A DNA stretch of 11,984 nucleotides from Flavobacteriaceae bacterium (lineage in GTDB: Bacteria; Bacteroidota; Bacteroidia; Flavobacteriales; Weeksellaceae): positions 1-11,984 of the forward strand of contig JAITOO010000142.1 of the NCBI GenBank assembly GCA_031289875.1, written 5' to 3'. Made by a program: the position numbers and the translations under genes. Below are positions 6,649 to 11,984 of the stretch, piece by piece. How positions within the stretch are numbered: the first letter of the stretch is position 1; the number at the start of each line of letters is the position of its first letter. The notes under the pieces are model-generated. The model was not told the DNA's origin, ran no database searches, and worked only from the letters and a program-made list of their open reading frames with translations.

Positions 6649-6673
6649 AAAAACTCATCTAACTTTGTTAGAT
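6649..6673 (-). terminator. Terminator formed by the end of the MBL-fold gene
   Basis: On the minus strand ATCTAAC-AAA-GTTAGAT (6657-6673) is a perfect 7-bp stem with a 3-nt loop, followed by GAG and five T (6649-6653). Almost all of the stem is coding: it specifies the last residues SNKVR and runs into the stop codon. The stem is AT-rich, so termination may be partial. Confidence 0.5.
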
Positions 6674-7545
6674 TTACAATTTCCCTGTTTTTTATATGAA
6701 TTAAATTCATATCCGATTGATTTTCCTTTTGTTACAAAACCAAATGCGGGCAACGGAAGGTGCATTCCGGCTACTTTTATATGATTTTCGCTGAGAAATT
6801 TAAAAATTCTTTGACGTGTTTCGGCGGCTTGCTGCGGATTCACGTCGTAGGTTACAGACTGTTCAGGATGCGGCATTTGCAATGGAATTACGTGAGTAAG
6901 GTCGCCCCAAACAAGAGTTTGATTTTCTTCTGTTCCAATCAGGTACATCGTATGTCCGGGCGTATGTCCGTATGCTGCAACAGGCTGAATATCAGAATAA
7001 AGCAGGTCATTTTCGCTACGATTTTCATCCAAATCAAAAAGTTTTATTTTTTCTTTATACCTATTTGCCACTTGGGCAAAAAGCTCATTTCCCTCCTGTG
7101 TCCAATAATTGTACTCAATTCGATTAATTAGAATTTCCGCATGGGGAAAAACAATTTCCCCTTCATTGAGTAAACCGCCGATGTGGTCGCCATGACAGTG
7201 TGTGATGAAAATTTTGCTGATTTGTTCAGGTAAAACTCCATGCGATTTCAGATTTCCTACAAGATTAATGCCCAACCCTGTGTCGAAAAGAAAATTTTCG
7301 CCATTTTGCTGAACCAAAAAGGCATTAATTGCCAAAGGAAAACTTCCTGATGGAATGTATTTTGCTATTGTGTCAGCATTTGGACTTATCAAAATATCAG
7401 TATTCCCCTCGCGGCGGATGTCGTTTAGTACGAAGATTTTATAATCCGTTTTTTTCGTTATTGCAGATTTATTTTTTGTCTGGCAGAAAACTGCGCAGAA
7501 AAACATAAAGAAAATTAGCGTTAAAATAATATTTTTCTTTTTCAT
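6655..7545 (-). CDS. Secreted metallo-beta-lactamase-fold hydrolase (lactonase/MPH-like)
   Basis: This 296-residue enzyme starts at ATG 7545 (MKKKNIILTLIFFMFFCAVF); an upstream in-frame TTG at 7569 would only bury the signal peptide. The leader (1-21) ends in VFC before Gln22, a plausible signal peptidase I site, so the mature enzyme is periplasmic or exported. The dinuclear zinc site is complete: HCHGDH (116-121), the His of GHTPGH (193-198), Asp215 in GDLTH and His262 in GMHLPLP. FDTGLG (87-92) precedes it. The arrangement, including the QMPHPEQSVTYD segment and the late HLPLPAFG, resembles the AidC/methyl parathion hydrolase branch, which includes N-acyl-homoserine lactone lactonases. The true substrate could be a lactone, a phosphotriester or another ester. 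It is a single-gene unit with its own terminator. Confidence 0.88.
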   Translation of the reverse strand: MKKKNIILTLIFFMFFCAVFCQTKNKSAITKKTDYKIFVLNDIRREGNTDILISPNADTIAKYIPSGSFPLAINAFLVQQNGENFLFDTGLGINLVGNLKSHGVLPEQISKIFITHCHGDHIGGLLNEGEIVFPHAEILINRIEYNYWTQEGNELFAQVANRYKEKIKLFDLDENRSENDLLYSDIQPVAAYGHTPGHTMYLIGTEENQTLVWGDLTHVIPLQMPHPEQSVTYDVNPQQAAETRQRIFKFLSENHIKVAGMHLPLPAFGFVTKGKSIGYEFNSYKKQGNCKSNKVR

Positions 7546-7556
7546 GATATTTTTTT

Positions 7557-7564
7557 CAAAATTA
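7557..7564 (-). promoter_or_regulatory. Candidate -7 element for the MBL-fold gene
   Basis: On the minus strand TAATTTTG matches TAnnTTTG and ends 11 bp before the ATG at 7545. The leader would be very short. No good -33 element is seen. Its position favours the start at 7545 over the upstream TTG at 7569. Confidence 0.35.
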
Positions 7565-7598
7565 CACAAATTTTTGAAATATAAAAATCTCTTGCATA

Positions 7599-7612
7599 AC
7601 TGATTTATCAGT
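7599..7612. promoter_or_regulatory. Small inverted repeat upstream of the MBL-fold gene
   Basis: ACTGAT-TT-ATCAGT is a perfect 6-bp inverted repeat about 35 bp upstream of the candidate -7 element. It could be a regulator-binding site for the MBL-fold gene. No second copy was seen, so the call is weak. Confidence 0.2.
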
Positions 7613-7638
7613 CAAAATAGAGGCTAAGAAGAGGTTGT

Positions 7639-7680
7639 AAAAAGACTTACCGCCTGCAATATACATCGCAAGCGGTAAGT
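7639..7680 (-). terminator. Intrinsic terminator of the M16 protease gene
   Basis: ACTTACCGC (7645-7653) pairs perfectly with GCGGTAAGT (7672-7680), extended by TGC/GCA inside one mismatch, with a 10-nt loop. On the minus strand the stem is followed by C and five T. It starts 27 bp past the M16 stop and is the strongest hairpin in the window. Confidence 0.8.
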
Positions 7681-7707
7681 TTAGAATCGCAAATATTGTG
7701 AAAAAAA

Positions 7708-10476
7708 TTATTTTTTATTAAAATCCCCCACATTCAAAATGATTAATTTGTCCAAGTTGATGTATTTTTTCAAAACTTGGTTCACCTCTTGTGTTTTCAA
7801 GTCATTGATTTTCTTTTCCAAATTATTAAATTCTTCAAGCGAAACACTGTAAAAAAGGTGTTTGTTGATAATTTCGAGCAAATAATTGTCCATTCCGAGA
7901 GCGGTATTCCGCGAATTTTTCCAACTGCCGATAGCGTCTTTCATTTCTTTTTCGTCAAAACCGGACTCTAATGCTTTTGAAATTTCATCTTTCAATGCAG
8001 AATTTACCAAGTCTTTTTTGGTCGGATTGTAGAACGCATAACCAAACCACGAAGCGTCTTCGTCATCAACAGGAACACTGAGGTATGCGCCTGCGCCGTA
8101 ACTGATTCCTTCGTTTTCACGAAGCCTTTTGGCAATTCTCGAATTGAGAAAACCGCCACTGCCGAGCATTTCGTTGGCAATTTCCAAAGCGGGATAATCA
8201 GCGTCGGATTCTTTCATTTTAAAATTAATTTGAGAAACGTTCACAGCGTTTTCCTTATCGGGAGTCAGGATTTCCTTGTAAGTCTCTTTTGTGTCGAAAT
8301 AAGTCGGTTCAACCTTCACAAACTTGGTTTTTGCGTTCCAGTTTCCAAAAGTTTTTTCTATAATTTGCGAAACCTTATCGGCGGGTATTCCGCTGATAAC
8401 CGTTCCTACACTACTGCCTGCTCCCAATAAATTACTGTATAAATCAATAACCTGCTGGCGCGTAGCTTTTCCAAGCAGTTCGATTTTTTCATCCATTGAC
8501 GGCTGGTAATAAACGCTGGTTTTGGGGTACGGATTACCTATTCTTCCGATTTCGAGGAAAGCGAGGGTCTTCGGGTCGTTTTTACCCGCTTCAATATCGG
8601 CTTTCATTTGAGTCAGCGTTTTATCAAATTCGTTTTGAGGAAAAACTGATTCTGTCAAAAGGCTTCTCAACAGCTCAAAAACAGGCTCGGCAAACTGCTC
8701 GTAAGAATTGACGTAAATATAAAAAATTTGTCCGCCCGCGCCAAAACCGATTGAACTTTTCATCTGGTCTAATTTGTCTGTAATTTGCTCTTTGGTGAGG
8801 TCTTTTGTTCCTGCTTTCAGCATGTACGGTAGAATTTTTACGATTTCCGTCTTTCCGGACAGTGTTTCTGCCGTTCCAAAAGGAATCCTGAATCTTGCCG
8901 TAATTTTTTTCCCTTTCAGGGATTTGTTCAAAACACCGTATTTGAAACCGTTTTGCAAAGTTTTTTCGGTCAAATTATTTTGCACGTTGGCGATAGTCGC
9001 CTCAAACAACTGCACCTCTTCGTCCTGTGCTTTTCCTTGATAATTTTGAACGAGGGCGTTCAACTGCTCGTCTGTGATTTCATCGGATTTCACGCGGATT
9101 TCGTCTTTTGTTGGAATGAAAGCGCCGAAAGTTCGGTTGTTCGTCAAAAAATATTTTTCGGCAACATTTTTCACCTCATCCAAAGTTAAATTTTCCACAT
9201 TGTCGCGGTAAATGTAGAAAAGTTTATAGTCGCCGGCGCCAATAATGTTTGTGAAAGCGCCTGCAACTTTATTGATAGTGTTATTGTTGGTGTTTTCAAA
9301 AGATTTCAAGAGTTTTGATTTGGCGCGGCTGAGGTCGTCCTGCGTGTATTGAATTGTTCTGATTTTGTCAAGTTCCGAAACGAAAAGTTTTTTCACTTCG
9401 TTAATATTTTTATCTTTCGGAACGGTCAAGCCGAAATAAGCGTATGAAGCATCCCGCAAATTGGGCTGATATCCCCAAATCTGCGTTGCCTCTTTCTTGT
9501 CAATCAAGGCTTTATAAATATATCCCGAAGGGTCGGAAGTTAAAATGGTTACCAAAGCGTTGATTGCGGCAAAATCCTTGTCTGCGTAGGAAACCGTGTG
9601 GTAAGCCGCTCCGAGAAAATACGAATCGCCGTTTCGTTTGAGTTCTACCGAACGTTCGCCGTCCTGCGCAGGCTCAATGGTATAGGTTTTGTCTAAAACT
9701 CTTGTCGGGCGCGGAATTACGGAAAAATAGTCGGCAATGTATTGCAAAACTTTCGCCTCGTCAAATTTTCCTCCGACGATAAGAACCGCATTGTCAGGTT
9801 GATAATATTTTTGATAAAAAACTTTCAGACGGTCGGCTTTCACGCGCTCGATGTCTTCCTTGCTTCCGATAGTGCTGTTGCCGTAGTTGTGCCATAGATA
9901 AGCGGTAGAAACAATACGTTCCATCAAGATGCTTTCGGGGTCGTTTTCGCCGATTTCAAATTCGTTTCTTACGACAGAGAACTCTTTGTCTAAATCGGAT
10001 TGCAGCATGGTTGCGTTAATCATTCTGTCGGCTTCCATTTGAATGCTCCACTGCAAATTTTCGTCAGTTGAAGGGAAAACCTCGTAATAATTCGTGCGGT
10101 CGTCCGAAGTAGTACCGTTGGCGTTGCCGCCTTTGTCTGTGAGCATTTTCTTGATGTCGCCGAGATTTTTTGTACTTTTGAAAAGCATGTGTTCCAAAAG
10201 GTGTGCCATGCCTTTTTCTCCATATCCTTCGTGGCGGGCGCCTACTTTGTAAACGATGTTCACAACGACATTGCTCTGCGAAGCGTCCGGAACGAGCAAA
10301 ATTTGCAATCCATTGGAAAGCGAATATTCCTTAACACCTTCTACGGTTTTCGCTAATTTCGGCTGTTCTACCTTAACCGTTTGCGTTTGGGCGGTGGTTT
10401 TAATGTTTTTTTTCTGCGCGCCAACGTTCAAAATCACAGCAAACGCCAGCAAAAATGAAAGAATTTTCTTATTCAT
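7708..10476 (-). CDS. M16 family zinc metalloprotease (insulinase/pitrilysin type)
   Basis: This 922-residue double-unit peptidase probably degrades peptides in the periplasm. The signal peptide MNKKILSFLLAFAVILNVGA is followed by Gln21. This start (10476) is preferred over an in-frame ATG at 10542, which would place 22 residues ahead of the signal. The N-terminal M16 domain has the inverted zinc motif HLLEH (His92, Glu95, His96); the third ligand is in VRNEFE (Glu172 or Glu174). The C-terminal half repeats the fold without HxxEH, as is normal for the non-catalytic half, and has the conserved LRENEGISYGAGAYLSVP (Arg and Tyr contacts to substrate). Full length, with no frame break. It has a strong terminator after it and no operon partner. 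The substrate is unknown. Confidence 0.93.
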   Translation of the reverse strand: MNKKILSFLLAFAVILNVGAQKKNIKTTAQTQTVKVEQPKLAKTVEGVKEYSLSNGLQILLVPDASQSNVVVNIVYKVGARHEGYGEKGMAHLLEHMLFKSTKNLGDIKKMLTDKGGNANGTTSDDRTNYYEVFPSTDENLQWSIQMEADRMINATMLQSDLDKEFSVVRNEFEIGENDPESILMERIVSTAYLWHNYGNSTIGSKEDIERVKADRLKVFYQKYYQPDNAVLIVGGKFDEAKVLQYIADYFSVIPRPTRVLDKTYTIEPAQDGERSVELKRNGDSYFLGAAYHTVSYADKDFAAINALVTILTSDPSGYIYKALIDKKEATQIWGYQPNLRDASYAYFGLTVPKDKNINEVKKLFVSELDKIRTIQYTQDDLSRAKSKLLKSFENTNNNTINKVAGAFTNIIGAGDYKLFYIYRDNVENLTLDEVKNVAEKYFLTNNRTFGAFIPTKDEIRVKSDEITDEQLNALVQNYQGKAQDEEVQLFEATIANVQNNLTEKTLQNGFKYGVLNKSLKGKKITARFRIPFGTAETLSGKTEIVKILPYMLKAGTKDLTKEQITDKLDQMKSSIGFGAGGQIFYIYVNSYEQFAEPVFELLRSLLTESVFPQNEFDKTLTQMKADIEAGKNDPKTLAFLEIGRIGNPYPKTSVYYQPSMDEKIELLGKATRQQVIDLYSNLLGAGSSVGTVISGIPADKVSQIIEKTFGNWNAKTKFVKVEPTYFDTKETYKEILTPDKENAVNVSQINFKMKESDADYPALEIANEMLGSGGFLNSRIAKRLRENEGISYGAGAYLSVPVDDEDASWFGYAFYNPTKKDLVNSALKDEISKALESGFDEKEMKDAIGSWKNSRNTALGMDNYLLEIINKHLFYSVSLEEFNNLEKKINDLKTQEVNQVLKKYINLDKLIILNVGDFNKK

Positions 10477-10498
10477 AAACGATATTTTTAGTTGTCTG

Positions 10499-10506
10499 TA
10501 AAGATA
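10499..10506 (-). promoter_or_regulatory. Candidate -7 element for the M16 protease gene
   Basis: On the minus strand TATCTTTA differs from TAnnTTTG only at the last base and lies 22 bp before the ATG at 10476. It falls inside the reading frame of the longer 10542 start, which argues for the shorter protein. No clear -33 element. Confidence 0.35.
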
Positions 10507-10585
10507 CAAAAACAAACTTATTTTATATTGATAATTTTTCATCAAAATCACCTGTTTTTATAAATACAAAGAATTTTGAACATGA

Positions 10586-10613
10586 TTTGATATTCAAAAA
10601 AGTAGTATCTTTG
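10586..10613 (+). promoter_or_regulatory. Promoter of the methyltransferase-nuclease gene
   Basis: TATCTTTG (10606-10613) is an exact TAnnTTTG match, with TTTG at 10586-10589 as a -33 element. The 16-bp gap is shorter than the usual 19 or so. The start codon at 10633 follows 19 bp after. It is divergent from the M16 gene. Confidence 0.55.
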
Positions 10614-10632
10614 TGTTGCATTCGAATAAATC

Positions 10633-11984
10633 ATGGCAGTAAACAAACTCATTCTCGGCGACAACCTCGAAATTCTCAAAACCATTGAAGATGAAACGAT
10701 AGATTTAATCTATCTTGACCCGCCGTTTTTCTCGAACCGCAATTACGAAGTGATTTGGGGCGATGCCGGAGAGGTGCGCTCGTTTCAAGACCGTTGGAGC
10801 GGCGGAATAGACCATTATATTGGCTGGCTCAAAGAACGCGTAGAACAAATGTATCGCATTCTCAAACCAACAGGAAGTATTTTTCTGCATTGCGACTGGC
10901 ACGCCGATGCTTATATACGTGTAAGTATTTTAGATAGACTTTTTGGAGCAAGTAATTTTAGAAACCATATTATTTGGCAAAGGACAAATTCAAAAGGACT
11001 TGCGTTTACCAGACTTGCACAAAATCATGATTCAATATTCTATTACACCAAATCTGATAAATTTACTTTCAACAGTCTATACACCCCTCATTCTGAAAAA
11101 TACGTTGCAGATTTTTATAAATATATTGAGCCGGAAACAGGAAGACGTTATAGTTTGGATAATTTAGCAAATCCCAATAAAGACCGCCCCAATTTAACAT
11201 ATGAATTTTTAGGTGTTACTCGTGTTTGGCGTTGGACAAAAGAAAGAATGCAGAAAGCATACGAGAATGGATTAATTGTACAAAATCAGGACGGCGGCGT
11301 ACCTCGTTTGAAACGATATTTGGACGAACAAGAAGGTAATCCGTTAGATGATAATTGGAATGATATTCTGAATGTACAATCTAAATCTGAAAAAATCGGC
11401 TATCCCACCCAAAAGCCCGAAGCCTTATTGCAACGCATTATCGAAATGGCAAGCAACGAAGGCGACACCGTATTAGACCCTTTTGTTGGCGGCGGTACAA
11501 CCGTTGTCGTGGCGGATAAACTAAATCGTAAATGGATAGGCATTGACCAGTCGGTGCAAGCAGTAAAAGTTACGGAAATGCGTTTGGACAAACAAAGAGA
11601 TTTGTTTAGCGAGCCGTTTACCGTTCAACTCCATAAATACGATTACGATACCTTGCGCTACAAAAATGCTTTCGAGTTTGAAAGTTGGATAGTGCAGCAG
11701 TTTGGCGGCGTAAGCAACACAAAGCAGCGCGGCGATTTGGGTTTGGACGGCAAAATGCCCGACAATACGCCCGTTCAGGTCAAACGTTCGGACAATATCG
11801 GGCGCAATGTGATTGATAATTTCAAATCGGCAGCAGAACGCTTCGACAAAAAACTGTTCGATAAAAACAAAGATGAACAAAAAAACGTCGGTTATATTAT
11901 CGCCTTTTCTTTCGGCAAAGGCGCAGTGCAGGAAGTTGCCCGCCTGAAATTGGAAGAAAACCTTATCATCGAATTGGTTACGGT
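10633..11984 (+). CDS. DNA methyltransferase fused to an Mrr-like nuclease domain (3' end missing)
   Basis: This is the first 450 residues of a modification enzyme with no stop before the window end. ATG 10633 follows an in-frame TAA at 10627. The motif order is that of the beta class of amino-methyltransferases (N6-adenine or N4-cytosine): catalytic DPPF (29-32) in LIYLDPPF, a variable target-recognition region (about 110-240), then motif X GYPTQKPEAL (256-265) and S-adenosylmethionine-binding DPFVGGGTT (282-290). After about residue 340 a second domain begins: FESWIVQQFGG, GDLGLDG (367-373) and VQVKRS (381-386). This D...QxK pattern is that of Mrr-type PD-(D/E)XK nucleases. GRNVIDNF and GYIIAFSFGKGA follow. 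The protein may therefore both modify and cut one site, or use the domain only for binding. No separate restriction gene is visible before the edge. Confidence 0.9.
   Translation, partial: MAVNKLILGDNLEILKTIEDETIDLIYLDPPFFSNRNYEVIWGDAGEVRSFQDRWSGGIDHYIGWLKERVEQMYRILKPTGSIFLHCDWHADAYIRVSILDRLFGASNFRNHIIWQRTNSKGLAFTRLAQNHDSIFYYTKSDKFTFNSLYTPHSEKYVADFYKYIEPETGRRYSLDNLANPNKDRPNLTYEFLGVTRVWRWTKERMQKAYENGLIVQNQDGGVPRLKRYLDEQEGNPLDDNWNDILNVQSKSEKIGYPTQKPEALLQRIIEMASNEGDTVLDPFVGGGTTVVVADKLNRKWIGIDQSVQAVKVTEMRLDKQRDLFSEPFTVQLHKYDYDTLRYKNAFEFESWIVQQFGGVSNTKQRGDLGLDGKMPDNTPVQVKRSDNIGRNVIDNFKSAAERFDKKLFDKNKDEQKNVGYIIAFSFGKGAVQEVARLKLEENLIIELVT

Noticed and set aside
7546..7569. Longer start (TTG at 7569) for the MBL-fold gene
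   Set aside because: It would place 8 residues ahead of a well-formed signal peptide and crosses the candidate -7 element.
7645..7680. Strong hairpin as a small RNA gene or operator
   Set aside because: Its position just after the M16 stop and the T-run on that strand fit an ordinary terminator.
10477..10551. Longer N-terminus for the M16 protease (ATG at 10542)
   Set aside because: The classic signal peptide begins at 10476, and a promoter-like element lies inside the extension.

Overview
The window reads as chromosomal DNA of a low-to-mid GC member of the Bacteroidota. Three things support this: promoters of the TAnnTTTG (-7) type ahead of several genes, with the best copy at 1218-1250 carrying a TTTG -33 element 21 bp upstream; a DUF4290 gene coupled to murA; and signal peptides that end just before a Gln. 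I cannot place it more finely. No rRNA, tRNA, CRISPR array, insertion sequence or phage gene is visible.

Layout. 1-484 has no intact gene. It holds the first codons of a leftward gene at the edge, a good leftward promoter for it, and a decayed AraC-family DNA-binding domain. A rightward block follows: a stand-alone GTP cyclohydrolase II (485-1084) with its own terminator, then a promoter and a two-gene operon of a PqqD-like protein and a nucleotidyltransferase-fold protein overlapping by 4 bp (1272-2620). From 2791 to 10476 everything runs leftward: an M16 zinc protease, a secreted metallo-beta-lactamase-fold hydrolase, a pentapeptide-repeat protein, and the tight DUF4290-murA-glycosyltransferase operon. 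Rightward again from 10633 is a DNA methyltransferase with an Mrr-like nuclease domain at its C-terminus, cut by the window end.

How the genes relate. DUF4290, murA and the GT2 gene form one unit (1-base overlap, then a 6-bp gap), so peptidoglycan precursor synthesis is co-expressed with a membrane-anchored sugar transferase. This MurA has Asp in place of the usual catalytic Cys, which predicts fosfomycin insensitivity. The PqqD/nucleotidyltransferase pair resembles accessory genes of peptide-modification (RiPP, lasso-type) clusters, but no precursor, radical SAM enzyme or protease is in view. The M16 protease and the MBL-fold enzyme are separate transcription units with their own terminators and probably act in the periplasm.

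The least ordinary items are the methyltransferase-nuclease fusion, whose central specificity region is far more AT-rich than its flanks, the Cys-to-Asp MurA, the orphan PqqD/nucleotidyltransferase pair and the AraC remnant. I found no clear wholly new multi-gene system.
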